Of a DNA stretch of 64,000 nucleotides, positions 35,624-44,938 are shown piece after piece (the first letter of the stretch is position 1; each line of letters starts with the position of its first letter). Location of the stretch: NCBI RefSeq assembly GCF_018332655.1, contig NZ_BOQL01000077.1, positions 38,675 to 102,674 of the forward strand. The letters are read 5' to 3'. Position numbers and translations under genes: made by a program. Under the pieces are notes generated by a model. That model was not told the origin of the DNA, did not search any database, and was given only the letters and a program-made list of their open reading frames with translations. The DNA is from Actinoplanes auranticolor. Its GTDB lineage: Bacteria > Actinomycetota > Actinomycetes > Mycobacteriales > Micromonosporaceae.

Positions 35624-37552
35624 TTACTTGTTCAGTGCGGTCAGGAAACGGGCCGCGATCGGCACTGCTGCCTCCGCGCCGGCCCCGCCCTTCTCCACCA
35701 TCACCGCGAACGCGATGTCACCCTGCCAGCCCACGAACCAGGCGTGAGTTTCCTCCTCGCCGTCCTTGAACTCCGCCGTACCCGTCTTGCCCGACACCGG
35801 CTTGCCCGGCACGTCGGTCAGGTCCGTCGCCGTGCCCTCCGTGACGACCTCGCGCATCATCGTGTGCAGCGGCTGGATCGACGACGCGGCCAGTTTCGGG
35901 CCGTCGGCCGCTGGGCTGGCAGCGGCCGGCTCCGTCACGAGCTTCGGCTGGACGAACTGTCCGCGGGCGACCGCCGCGGTGGCGCCGGCCATCGCCAGCG
36001 GGCTGACCGCTGTCGCGCCTTGGCCGAAGGTGGCCGCGGCCAGCTCGGTGGGGGTGTTCGCCGGGGAGATCTTGCCGCTGAACGCGTCCGCGCCGAGGTC
36101 CCACTTGACGCCGAGGCCGAGCTTCGTCGCGGCGTCCTGCAGGCCGGCGGCGCCCAGCTTCGGGGCCAGGTTGACGAACGCGGTGTTGCACGACTTCGCG
36201 AAGTCGACGCGGAACGGGACCGAGCCGAGGACCATGTTGTGCGAGTTCTTGAACGAGCGGCCGCTGACCGCCTTGGTCTTCGGGCAGTCCACCTTGCCGT
36301 CGAGGGTGACCGCCTTCTTGTCGAGCAGGCCCAGCGTCGAGACCATCTTGAAGGTGGAACCCGGCGGGACCTGGCCGGTCATCGCGGTGTTGACGCCCGC
36401 GCCCTCCGGGCCGTTGGCGACCGCGACGATGCTGGAGTCGCTGATCCGGATCGCCACCAGTGCGCTGGGCTGCTTCTCCTTCGCCACCGCGGCGTCGGCC
36501 GCGTTCTGCGTCGTTACGTCCAGGGTCGTCTTGATCGGCTTGCCGGCGACCGGCTCGATGCTGAACAGCTGCGAGTCCTCGACCTGGTCGTCCGGGGTCC
36601 GGCGGGCGATCACCACGGACTGGCCGGGGGTGCCGCGCAGCTGGGCGTCGTACCGCTGCTGGAGGCCGCCGTGGCCGACCTGGTCGTTCTCCCGCAGCGC
36701 CTCGGGGTTGGCGTCCAGGTCGTCGCGGGTCGCGGGCTCGACCAGGCCGAGCAGGGCGCGGGCGAACGGCCGGGTGGGGGCGAGCTCACGCTGGCCCTCC
36801 TCGAAGACGGTGCCGGCGAGGGCGCGTACCCGATCGCGGATCTTGTCGTAGTCGGGCCGCCGGAGGGTGACGATGTCGATGAAAGCGCCGTCGTCGGTGG
36901 CGTTCTCGACGCGTTCCCCGAGCTGCTTGAAGTCGACGGTCACGTTGATCGACTTGAAGAGCTTGCCGAGCTCCTTGAAGAGCGCTGCCTGGTCGGTGAT
37001 CCGGTTGGGGGTCACCCCGACCGTGACGACCGGCCGCTGGGTGACGATCGGCTTGCCGTCGGCGCCGAGCACGTCGGCCCGGTCGGCTGTCTTGCGGCGC
37101 AGTTCGAGCTGGTCGCCGGCGGTCAGCTCGCTGTGCACGATGGCCGGCTCCCAGATCACCCGCCAGCCGTCGGCGTTGCGCTTGGTGAGCCGCACCGTGC
37201 TCTGGTACGACCAGGAGCCGCCGCCCGGCAGCGTCCAGTCCAGCTTCACCGGGGCCGAGGCGATGTCGCCGGTCTCCTTGGGATCGCCCTCGGCCGAGAG
37301 CAGCAGCGACGACTTCTTCAGGTCACCGGCGAGCCCCTGCAGCTGGGTGAAGACGTCGTTCGCCGAGATCTTGGAACCGTCGGCGGTGACGAAACCGGTT
37401 TTGCTCAGGTCGCCGTCACGCCAGCCCTTGAGGAACGTGCCGAGGGTGTCACCGGGGCCGTCCGAGCCTGAGCATGCGGCCATGCCGCCAGTGACCAACA
37501 GCAGGCCGGCCATGGCGGCCACGATCCGACCAGCACGTCCGGTGCCGCGCAT
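35624..37552 (-). CDS. Penicillin-binding lipoprotein, class B, MecA_N type
   Basis: Cell-wall transpeptidase of 642 aa anchored outside the membrane. Lipobox 'GGMAACSG' places the lipid Cys at 27. Residues 30-145 are the NTF2-like MecA_N domain ('DTLGTFLKGWRDGDLSKTGFVT'). A dimerisation region follows, then the transpeptidase: SxxK Ser399-Thr-Phe-Lys402 ('PPGSTFKMVS'), SxN Ser454-Cys-Asn456 and KTG 589-591 ('SGKTGTAEF'). All three motifs are intact, so it is likely active. MecA_N proteins include low-affinity PBPs, but affinity cannot be judged from sequence. ATG at 37552 with GGAAGGG upstream is chosen over longer in-frame forms. It is convergent with the arginase-family gene. Confidence 0.93.
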   Translation of the reverse strand: MRGTGRAGRIVAAMAGLLLVTGGMAACSGSDGPGDTLGTFLKGWRDGDLSKTGFVTADGSKISANDVFTQLQGLAGDLKKSSLLLSAEGDPKETGDIASAPVKLDWTLPGGGSWSYQSTVRLTKRNADGWRVIWEPAIVHSELTAGDQLELRRKTADRADVLGADGKPIVTQRPVVTVGVTPNRITDQAALFKELGKLFKSINVTVDFKQLGERVENATDDGAFIDIVTLRRPDYDKIRDRVRALAGTVFEEGQRELAPTRPFARALLGLVEPATRDDLDANPEALRENDQVGHGGLQQRYDAQLRGTPGQSVVIARRTPDDQVEDSQLFSIEPVAGKPIKTTLDVTTQNAADAAVAKEKQPSALVAIRISDSSIVAVANGPEGAGVNTAMTGQVPPGSTFKMVSTLGLLDKKAVTLDGKVDCPKTKAVSGRSFKNSHNMVLGSVPFRVDFAKSCNTAFVNLAPKLGAAGLQDAATKLGLGVKWDLGADAFSGKISPANTPTELAAATFGQGATAVSPLAMAGATAAVARGQFVQPKLVTEPAAASPAADGPKLAASSIQPLHTMMREVVTEGTATDLTDVPGKPVSGKTGTAEFKDGEEETHAWFVGWQGDIAFAVMVEKGGAGAEAAVPIAARFLTALNK

Positions 37553-37767
37553 GATGCCACCCTTCCCTCGACTCGATTCGGGAAACCTACGGAACGGTAA
37601 CCGGAGTCGGGCCGGCACGTTGACCCGTGGTGGGTGAGATGTATCAAATTCGGGTGTCGGATCTCTTCCGCGCACCCCGGGTGTGGCCCGGGTTGTCAGG
37701 GGGACGTTCTAGGCTGATGCCCGACACGTCGAACCCACAACGTCGTGGGTGAGGGGAGCCCTAGGTC

Positions 37768-40700
37768 ATGGCCGTCGCCGATGAGGCAGCGATCGAATCC
37801 GATCCCGAGCTGGACTTCGGGCCCGGCCCCGGGCTGGCCCTGACGGGCCGGCTGGGGACGTCGGACGATGAGCTCGACGAGCCGCTGCCCAACGCCGAGC
37901 GCCTGGTGGCGCAGGCGGTGGAGCTCGCGGGGGAGGATCACACCGCGGCGTCGCTGGTGGGCCGCTTCTGGCGGTTCGCTCCCGACGAGGAGCTGGTGGG
38001 TTACACCCCCACCGAGATGCATGCGGCAGCGCTCGCCCACCGGGAGCTGGCCCGCACCCGCCGCCCCGGCGAGCTGCGGCTGGACATCAGCGCGCCGACC
38101 GACCGGCAGCCGCACACCGTGTTGTCGATCGTGACGGACGACATGCCGTTCCTGGTCGACTCGGTCACCGCCCTGCTCGTCGCCCACCAGCTCGACGTGC
38201 ACCTGCTGGTGCACCCGCTGATCGTGGTGCGGCGCGGTCCCGACGGCGAGCTGACCCAGCTCGAGGCCGACGTGGAGCCCGACGACGCGATCGACGGCGA
38301 CCTGGTGGAGAGCTGGATCCGGGTCGAGATCGACCCGGTCCGCAACGCCGAGGCCCGCGCCCAGCTGCACCAGGAGCTGTGCCGGGTGCTGACCGACGTG
38401 CGCGACGCCGTCGACGACTGGCCCCGGATGCGTCAGCGCTCGGTGGTCATCGCCGACGAGCTCGCGGCGGCGCGCGGCTCCGACCGCAAGCTGCCGGTGC
38501 CGGACAAGGACGTCACCGACACCATCGAGCTGCTCAAGTGGCTCGCCCACGACCACTTCACCTTCCTCGGCTACCGCGAGTACCAGCTCGAGGGCGACGT
38601 GCTGACCGCCGTACCGGGCACCGGCCTCGGCATCCTGCGCGGTGACAACAGCACCCCCCGCAAGCTGTCCTCGATGGCCCCGGAGGCGCACCGCCGCGCC
38701 CTGGAGAAGCGCCTGCTGGTGATCACCAAGGCCAACTCCCGGGCCACCGTGCACCGCTCGGCCTACCTGGACTACATCGGCGTCAAGGTCTTCAACGACT
38801 CCGGCGAGGTCGTCGGCGAGCGCCGGTTCCTGGGCCTGTTCTCCAGCTCGGCCTACCGCACCAGCGTGCGGGAGCTGCCCGTGGTGCGCCGCAAGGTGAT
38901 GGAGGTGCTGGACCGCTCCGGGCTCTCGCCGCGCGGGCACTCCGGCAAGGACCTGCTGCAGATCCTGGAGACCTATCCGCGGGACGAGCTCTTCCAGATC
39001 AAGACCGATGATCTGTACGAGGCGGTCGTCGGAGTGCTGCGGATGGCCGGCCGCCGGCAGCTGCGGTTGTTCCTGCGCCGCGACGGGTACGGCCGCTTCA
39101 TCTCCTGCCTGATCTACCTGCCGCGGGACCGGTTCACCACCAGCAACCGCCAGGCCATGCAGGAGATCCTGCTGCGCGAGCTCAACGGCATCGGCGTCGA
39201 CTACACGACCCGGGTGACCGAGCGGATGCTCGCGCGGGTGCACTTCATCGTGCGCACCGACCCGGCCGACCCGCCCGGCGCGGTCGACCCGAACGTGCTG
39301 GCCGAGCTGCTCGCCGACGCGACCCGGATGTGGGACGACGACTTCTCCCTGGTGCTCGAGCGCAAGCTGGGCGAGGAGCCGGCCAAGGACCTCTTCGGTC
39401 GGTACGCGGCCGCGTTCCCGGACAGTTACAAGGACGGCCACACTCCGTACGAGGCAGTCCAGGACATCGCCAAGCTGGAGCTGCTGGAGGAGACCGGCCA
39501 GCTGGAGATGCACCTCTACCGCAAACGCCACCTCAACCGCGACGGCAACACCGAGCCCGACGACGCCGACGTGCGGTTCAAGGTCTTCCGGTACGGCGAG
39601 CCGATGATGCTCTCCGCCGTCCTGCCGGTGCTGCACTCCCTGGGCGCCCAGGTCGTCGACGAGCGGCCGTACGAGGTGCGCCGCCCCGACGGCACCGTCT
39701 ACCTGTACGACTTCGGTCTGCTGCCGCCGGCCGCGCACCGGGAGCTCTCCGAGGTGCGCCCGCAGGTGGAGAACGCCTTCGCGGCGGCGTGGCGGGGCGA
39801 GGCCGAGGTGGACGGCTTCAACGAGCTGGTGCTGCGCGCCGGGCTGACCTGGCGGCAGGTGGTGGTGCTGCGGGCGTACGCGAAATATCAGCGGCAGACC
39901 GGCAACGTCTTCTCCCAGCGCTACGTCGAGTCCACGTTCATCGCCTATCCGGAGATCGCCCGCCTGCTGGTGCAGCTGTTCGAGGCGCGGTTCTCACCGC
40001 GGCTGGAGCTGGTCGAGGAGGAGCGGGCGCGGCGCGGCGACGAGCTGGCCGAGCAGATCACCACCCTGCTGGACGGCGTCGACAGCCTGGATCAGGACCG
40101 CATCCTGCGCTCGTACCTGACGCTCATCCAGGCCACCCTGCGCACGAGCTTCTTCCAGCGCGGCGCCGACTCGCGGCCGAAGTCGTACGTGGCGTTCAAG
40201 CTCGACCCGCAGGCCATCCCGGACCTGCCGGCGCCCCGGCCGAAGTACGAGATCTTCGTGTACTCGCCCCGCTTCGAGGGGGTGCACCTGCGCTTCGGCG
40301 CGGTCGCGCGCGGCGGCCTGCGCTGGTCGGACCGCCGCGAGGACTTCCGCACCGAGGTCCTCGGCCTGGTCAAGGCGCAGATGGTGAAGAACGCGGTGAT
40401 CGTGCCGGTCGGCGCCAAGGGTGGCTTCGTGCTCAAGCAGAAGCCGGGCGACCGCGACGAGGCCGTCGCCTGCTACCGCCTGTTCATCGGCGCGCTGCTG
40501 GACGTCACGGACAACATCCACAGCGGCAAGATCGTGCCGCCGGTGGAGGTCGTGCGCCACGACGGTGACGACCCGTACCTGGTGGTCGCGGCGGACAAGG
40601 GCACGGCCACGTTCTCCGACATCGCCAACGAGATCTCGGTGAGCAAGGACTTCTGGCTGGGTGACGCGTTCGCCTCGGGCGGCTCGGCCGGCTACGACCA

Positions 40701-42732
40701 CAAGAAGATGGGCATCACCGCCCGCGGCGCGTGGGAGTCGGTCAAGAAACACTTCCGCGACCTGGGCGTCGACACCCAGTCGCAGGACTTCACCGTGGTC
40801 GGCGTGGGCGACATGTCCGGCGACGTCTTCGGTAACGGGATGCTGCTCAGCGAGCACATCCGGCTGGTGGCCGCCTTCGACCACCGGCACATCTTCCTCG
40901 ACCCGGACCCGGACGCCGCGACCTCGTACGCCGAACGCCGCCGGCTCTTCGACCTGCCGCGTTCGTCGTGGGCCGACTACGACGCCTCACTGATCAGCGA
41001 GGGCGGCGGGGTCTACCCCCGGACGGCGAAATCCATCCCGGTCACCCCGCAGGTCCGCGCGGTGCTGGGGCTGGGCGACGCGACGGCCGTGAGCCCCACC
41101 GAGCTGATGCGCGCCATCCTGGCCGCGCCGGTCGACCTGCTCTTCAACGGCGGCATCGGCACCTACGTGAAGGCGAGCACGGAGACCCACGCCGAGGTGG
41201 GGGACAAGGCCAACGACCCGATCCGGGTCAACGGCTACGAGGTACGGGCCAAGGTCGTCGGCGAGGGCGGCAACCTGGGCCTGACCCAGCGCGGCCGGAT
41301 CGAGTACGCCCGGGTCGGCGGGCCGCCGGACGAGAGCGGCGCCGGCCACGGTGGCCGGATCTTCACCGACTTCATCGACAACACGGCCGGCGTGGACTGC
41401 TCCGACCACGAGGTCAACATCAAGATCCTGCTCGGCGGCGCGGTGACCGACGGCGAGCTGAGCCTGCCGGACCGCGACGAGCTGCTGGCCGCGATGACCG
41501 ACGAGGTGGCCGCGCTGGTCCTGCGGGACAACTACGAGCAGGCCACCGCGCTGGGCAGTGCCCGGTCGCAGGCCCACTCGCTGCTGCCCGTGCACCGCCG
41601 GATGCTCACCACGCTCGAACAGTCCGGCCAGCTCAACCGCGAGCTGGAGGCGCTGCCGAGCGACAAGGAGCTGGCCGCGCGCTACGAGGCCGGTGAGGGG
41701 CTGACCGCGCCGGAGTTCGCGGTGCTGCTCGCGTACGTGAAGATCTCGCTCGAACGCCAGGTCCTCGCCGACGTCCTGGTGGACGAGGCCTGGACCAACG
41801 ACGTCCTGGCCCGGTATTTCCCCACCCCGCTGCGCGAGCGCTACGCGGCCCGGATGACCGGCCACCGGCTGCGCCGCGAGATCATCTCGACGGCGCTGGT
41901 CAACGAGGTGGTCAACCGCGGCGGCACGTCGTTCGTCTTCCGCGCGATGGAGGAGAGCGGCGCCTCGGCGGCGGACGTGATCCGCGCGTACGTCGTGGTC
42001 CGCGACGTCTACGGCCTGCCCGACCTGTGGGCGGCGGCGGAGCAGCTGGACAACGAGGTGCCGACGCCGACCCAGACGCTGGTCTACCTGGAGACCCGGC
42101 GGCTGCTGGACCGCGCGGTCCGCTGGCTGGTCAGCAACCGCCGCTCGCCGATCGACGTGGCGGGCGAGATCGACCGGCTGCGCCCGGGCGTCCGGGCACT
42201 GCTGTCCCAGCTCCCCACCGTGGTCATCGGCGTGGAACGCCGCTCCCTGGAGAGCCACGTGACCACCCTGACGGAACGCGGCATCCCGGAGCAGCTGGCC
42301 GACGCCGTCTCCCGGGTGGTCTACGGCTTCGGCATGCTCGACATCCTGGAAACCGCCCGGGCGACCGGCCACGACCCGACCGAGGTGGCGAAGGTCTACT
42401 TCGTGATCTCGGAACGCTTCCAGATCGACGTCCTGCTGTCGCACATCTCCCGCCTCCCGCGTGGCGACCGCTGGCAGACCCTGGCCCGCATGGCGCTGCG
42501 CTACGACCTGTACGCGGCCCTGGCCGGCCTGACGGCGGAGGTCCTGCAGTCGACCCCGGCATCGGCCCCCCCGGAGGACCGTCTGGCGGAATGGGAGCAG
42601 GTGAACGCGGCCTCGATGGCCCGCACCGGAAACGCGATGGGCAACGTGGAGGAAGCACCGGCCGACCTGGCGGCGTTGTCCGTGCTGCTGCGGCAGATCC
42701 GCACCCTGGTCAAGACCTCGTCGGCCGTCTGA
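37768..42732 (+). CDS. NAD-specific glutamate dehydrogenase, large (L_180) class
   Basis: Oxidative deamination of glutamate to 2-oxoglutarate and ammonium, mainly catabolic. At 1654 aa it fits the about 180-kDa class described from Streptomyces clavuligerus and mycobacteria. The N-terminal half holds ACT-like regulatory modules ('VTDDMPFLVDSVTALLVAHQLDVHLLVHPLIVV'). The catalytic region has 'RGGLRWSDRREDFRTEVLGLVKAQMVKNAVIVPVGAKGGFVLKQ' with the likely catalytic Lys884 in 'GAKGGF'. The NAD fold includes 'VVGVGDMSGDVFGNGML', and the long helical C-terminal domain ends at 'LVKTSSAV'. In mycobacteria this class is regulated by the phosphoprotein GarA; whether that holds here is not visible. A terminator hairpin follows at 42741. 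It appears to be monocistronic. Confidence 0.96.
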   Translation: MAVADEAAIESDPELDFGPGPGLALTGRLGTSDDELDEPLPNAERLVAQAVELAGEDHTAASLVGRFWRFAPDEELVGYTPTEMHAAALAHRELARTRRPGELRLDISAPTDRQPHTVLSIVTDDMPFLVDSVTALLVAHQLDVHLLVHPLIVVRRGPDGELTQLEADVEPDDAIDGDLVESWIRVEIDPVRNAEARAQLHQELCRVLTDVRDAVDDWPRMRQRSVVIADELAAARGSDRKLPVPDKDVTDTIELLKWLAHDHFTFLGYREYQLEGDVLTAVPGTGLGILRGDNSTPRKLSSMAPEAHRRALEKRLLVITKANSRATVHRSAYLDYIGVKVFNDSGEVVGERRFLGLFSSSAYRTSVRELPVVRRKVMEVLDRSGLSPRGHSGKDLLQILETYPRDELFQIKTDDLYEAVVGVLRMAGRRQLRLFLRRDGYGRFISCLIYLPRDRFTTSNRQAMQEILLRELNGIGVDYTTRVTERMLARVHFIVRTDPADPPGAVDPNVLAELLADATRMWDDDFSLVLERKLGEEPAKDLFGRYAAAFPDSYKDGHTPYEAVQDIAKLELLEETGQLEMHLYRKRHLNRDGNTEPDDADVRFKVFRYGEPMMLSAVLPVLHSLGAQVVDERPYEVRRPDGTVYLYDFGLLPPAAHRELSEVRPQVENAFAAAWRGEAEVDGFNELVLRAGLTWRQVVVLRAYAKYQRQTGNVFSQRYVESTFIAYPEIARLLVQLFEARFSPRLELVEEERARRGDELAEQITTLLDGVDSLDQDRILRSYLTLIQATLRTSFFQRGADSRPKSYVAFKLDPQAIPDLPAPRPKYEIFVYSPRFEGVHLRFGAVARGGLRWSDRREDFRTEVLGLVKAQMVKNAVIVPVGAKGGFVLKQKPGDRDEAVACYRLFIGALLDVTDNIHSGKIVPPVEVVRHDGDDPYLVVAADKGTATFSDIANEISVSKDFWLGDAFASGGSAGYDHKKMGITARGAWESVKKHFRDLGVDTQSQDFTVVGVGDMSGDVFGNGMLLSEHIRLVAAFDHRHIFLDPDPDAATSYAERRRLFDLPRSSWADYDASLISEGGGVYPRTAKSIPVTPQVRAVLGLGDATAVSPTELMRAILAAPVDLLFNGGIGTYVKASTETHAEVGDKANDPIRVNGYEVRAKVVGEGGNLGLTQRGRIEYARVGGPPDESGAGHGGRIFTDFIDNTAGVDCSDHEVNIKILLGGAVTDGELSLPDRDELLAAMTDEVAALVLRDNYEQATALGSARSQAHSLLPVHRRMLTTLEQSGQLNRELEALPSDKELAARYEAGEGLTAPEFAVLLAYVKISLERQVLADVLVDEAWTNDVLARYFPTPLRERYAARMTGHRLRREIISTALVNEVVNRGGTSFVFRAMEESGASAADVIRAYVVVRDVYGLPDLWAAAEQLDNEVPTPTQTLVYLETRRLLDRAVRWLVSNRRSPIDVAGEIDRLRPGVRALLSQLPTVVIGVERRSLESHVTTLTERGIPEQLADAVSRVVYGFGMLDILETARATGHDPTEVAKVYFVISERFQIDVLLSHISRLPRGDRWQTLARMALRYDLYAALAGLTAEVLQSTPASAPPEDRLAEWEQVNAASMARTGNAMGNVEEAPADLAALSVLLRQIRTLVKTSSAV

Positions 42733-42740
42733 GGCGTAGT

Positions 42741-42775
42741 GGCCGCGCCCGACCCGGCCGGGGTGGGGCGCGGCC
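42741..42775 (+). terminator. Terminator of glutamate dehydrogenase
   Basis: Arms 42741-42750 and 42766-42775 pair perfectly (GGCCGCGCCC with GGGCGCGGCC) and the stem continues inside after one mismatch. It begins 9 bp after the stop. Confidence 0.75.
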
Positions 42776-42796
42776 TGGAGCTGGTTCCTGCGGGGG

Positions 42797-43588
42797 TCAG
42801 CCGCGGGCGACGTCCTCGCCGATGAATCGGGCGATCGCCTTCGCCACCCTCTCCGGTGCGCGGCGTTCGGCGTTGTGACCCTGGCCGTGCAGCAGGAGGC
42901 GACGGGCATGGGGCAGGGTCTGCTCGAGCGCGTCCAGCCGTTCCGCCAGGTGTCGCGGTGACTTGTCCCCGCCGAGCAGCAGGATCGGCGTTTTCAGCTG
43001 GGCGTAGGCCGCCAGCCGCACCCCCATCTCATCGATCGCGTCGTTGTCGTCCAGCTGCCGCGCCACCCGCTGCCGGTACTCCGGGTGCCGCCCGACGATG
43101 ACGCCCGCCAGCCAGGCCAGCGGGGCCGGCATCCGGACCACGTCCCGCAGGAAGATCGACAACGCCTTTCCCGGCTTGTCCCGGGCGATCGCCGCGCGGG
43201 CCGCCGCCAGCTTGTCGTCGCTCAGCGGCGCGCCGGTCACCACCGGCGGCTCGTAGAGCACCGCGCCCGCGTACGCCCCGGGGTGCGCGACCAGGGCCTC
43301 GAGCGCCACCACGCCTCCCGACGAGTGGCCGACCAGCACCGGGCGGTCCAGTTGCGCCGCGATCGCCGCGACGTGCTGGACCTCCTGGGCCATCGTCACC
43401 GGCCCCGGCAGGTCCATGCGGTAGCGGCGGCGCTCCAGCCGTACCGTCCGGAAGCGCCCCCGCAGCAGGTCGGTGACCGGCTGCCAGACCGTGCGGTCCC
43501 CCATGCCTCCGTGGATCACCAGGATCGGCGTGCCGATGCCCTCGTCCACCGCTTGCGCTTCCGTGCCGTCCTCAGCCAGTGCCCGCAT
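42797..43588 (-). CDS. Alpha/beta hydrolase under TetR control
   Basis: The 263 aa form a canonical alpha/beta hydrolase: oxyanion motif 'ILVIHGGMGDRTVW', nucleophile elbow 'LVGHSSGGVVAL' and catalytic His in 'LHGQGHNAERRAPE'. 'LLLGGDKSPRHLAERLDALEQTLP' precedes the His, where the acidic residue is expected. It could be an esterase, lactonase or epoxide hydrolase; the substrate is unknown. A strong ribosome site (AAGGAGGAG) precedes ATG. It is divergent from the TetR gene, with two copies of one palindrome between them, so the TetR protein very probably represses it. Confidence 0.9.
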   Translation of the reverse strand: MRALAEDGTEAQAVDEGIGTPILVIHGGMGDRTVWQPVTDLLRGRFRTVRLERRRYRMDLPGPVTMAQEVQHVAAIAAQLDRPVLVGHSSGGVVALEALVAHPGAYAGAVLYEPPVVTGAPLSDDKLAAARAAIARDKPGKALSIFLRDVVRMPAPLAWLAGVIVGRHPEYRQRVARQLDDNDAIDEMGVRLAAYAQLKTPILLLGGDKSPRHLAERLDALEQTLPHARRLLLHGQGHNAERRAPERVAKAIARFIGEDVARG

Positions 43589-43596
43589 GAACTCCT

Positions 43597-43632
43597 CCTT
43601 AGCGCCGCTAAGGAAAACTTAGCACTGCTAAG
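43597..43632. promoter_or_regulatory. Tandem palindromic operators between hydrolase and tetR
   Basis: CTTAGCGCCGCTAAG (43598-43612) and CTTAGCACTGCTAAG (43618-43632), centres 20 bp apart. The first overlaps the hydrolase ribosome site. The second contains the -10-like TAAGGT (43629-43634), six bases before the tetR GTG. Confidence 0.85.
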
Positions 43633-43640
43633 GTGACGTC

Positions 43641-44246
43641 GTGAAGGGCTTGACGCGTGAGGTGCTCATCGAGGCGGGGCTGAAGCTGCTCGACGAGGTC
43701 GGCCTGGACGGCCTGACCGTGCGCCGGCTCGCCGCCGAGCTGGGCGTCCAGTCGCCGGCGCTGTACTGGCACATCCGCACCAAGCAGGAACTGCTCGACG
43801 GCATGGCGAACGCGATCATCCTGCGCGCCGGGATGGCACCGCCCCACCCGGACGAGCCCTGGCAGGAGTGGCTGGCTCGGCGTGCTCGTTCGTATCGTGC
43901 CTCCCTCCTGGCCAGCCGCGACGGTGCCCGGGTGGTTTCCGGGGCCGTACGCGGTGGTGACTCCGTCCGCCACTTCGAGCAGGAGCTCGCCGCGATGGTC
44001 GAGCGCGGCTTCACTCCGGTGCAGGCCCTGCGCACGATCACCGCGCTGAGCCACTACATCAACGGCCACGTCCTGCAGGAACAGGCGGTCGCGACCACCC
44101 TGGCCGAACGCGCCGAACGCCCGGATCTGAGCGAGCTGCCGACCCTGGCCGCAGCCCTGCGATCCGGCAGCCCGCTCGGCGACGAGGTCTTCGAGTACGG
44201 CCTCACGACGCTCATCAAAGGTACGGAATCGCTCCTGCGCCCCTAG
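43641..44246 (+). CDS. TetR family regulator
   Basis: A 201-aa repressor-type protein. The N-terminal helix-turn-helix is 'LTREVLIEAGLKLLDEVGLDGLTVRRLAAELGVQSPALYWHIRTKQELLDGMA'. The C-terminal domain ('ARVVSGAVRGGDSVRHFEQELAAMVERGFTPVQALRTITALSHYINGHVLQEQA') resembles the ligand domain of TetR itself (TetR_C). GTG lies at or next to the expected transcription start, so the mRNA is probably leaderless. It shares tandem operators with the divergent hydrolase gene and likely regulates itself. Two DnaA-box sequences follow the stop. Confidence 0.92.
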   Translation: MKGLTREVLIEAGLKLLDEVGLDGLTVRRLAAELGVQSPALYWHIRTKQELLDGMANAIILRAGMAPPHPDEPWQEWLARRARSYRASLLASRDGARVVSGAVRGGDSVRHFEQELAAMVERGFTPVQALRTITALSHYINGHVLQEQAVATTLAERAERPDLSELPTLAAALRSGSPLGDEVFEYGLTTLIKGTESLLRP

Positions 44247-44250
44247 CGAG

Positions 44251-44277
44251 TTATCCACAGCCCCGACGTTGTCCACA
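44251..44277 (+). promoter_or_regulatory. Pair of DnaA boxes
   Basis: TTATCCACA (44251-44259) and TTGTCCACA (44269-44277), same strand, 18 bp apart. The first matches the E. coli-type consensus, the second the actinobacterial preference. No dnaA, dnaN or AT-rich unwinding region is nearby, so this is not oriC. Confidence 0.6.
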
Positions 44278-44455
44278 GGGCACCCCGCCCGACGTGCGAC
44301 TTCCGGCAAGCTCGTCGCATGACTTTCACCGCGGCCGTCATCGCTTCGCGTGCACTGTGGCGGCCCTGCCGCTCAACGGCGGCGGGCCTGCTCAATCCGA
44401 TGCTCGCGCTGTCTCTGGTCGCCCGGCTCCACCGGCGGGCCCCGCCCGTGGTCCG

Positions 44456-44614
44456 TGGAGGCAGAAATCCGCACCTGCGCCGTTGCCGGCCGGTGGTGGA
44501 GGCGGAAGCCCGCACTTGCGCCGTTGCCGGGCCGGCGGTGGAGGCAGATACCCGCACCTGTGCCGTTGCCGGCCGGTGGCGGAAGCCTGCACCCGCGTCG
44601 TTGCCGACCGGCGG
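44456..44614 (+). repeat. 41-42-bp imperfect tandem repeat
   Basis: Units at 44456-44496, 44497-44538, 44539-44579 and a degenerate one at 44580-44614, each with a core like GCACCTGCGCCGTTGCCG. Unit lengths of 41, 42 and 41 are not all multiples of three, which argues against coding. Confidence 0.7.
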
Positions 44615-44938
44615 CAGTGTGAGCCGGGCGCCTCGCCCGATGATTGCTCCCGAAACCCTCGGAGCGCCCGGCCCACCATCCGTGCCGCAGGGTGGTCTCG
44701 AACCGGTCCCGAGGTTCGAAGCCCTGCGACATCCCCAGATCCACCTGCAGCAGTGACGCTACGTGGCGATCGGTGCACCGGGGAAGCACTGGGTGTGCGA
44801 TATGACCGTTCGGTTGGCCGATCCCGGGCGACAGATCCGGCTATACCTGCCCGCCCGGTCCGAAACCACCACCCGACAGCGCACGCCGCTCACGCGGTGG
44901 TGACGGAGAGTTAAGGACGGCGAACGTGCGGACAGTGA

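Larger units (their letters stand above)
44247..44938. other. 692-bp stretch without a supportable gene
   Basis: Contains two DnaA-box sequences at the left end and an imperfect tandem repeat at 44456-44614. Open frames here have Arg/Pro/Ala-biased products, change frame across repeat units and match nothing I know. An ATG at 44319 opens a 145-codon frame whose first 30 codons look plausible, perhaps a decayed gene start. A fragment read at 44757-44880 ('RYVAIGAPGKHWVCDMTVRL') could be a remnant too. Confidence 0.6.

Noticed and set aside
37696..42909. Several long minus-strand frames across the glutamate dehydrogenase region
   Set aside because: They are high-GC shadow frames opposite a 1654-codon gene with complete motifs.
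44319..44756. 145-codon frame with ATG in the gene-poor region
   Set aside because: It runs through repeat units of 41-42 bp that do not hold a frame, and nothing after the first 30 codons looks protein-like.
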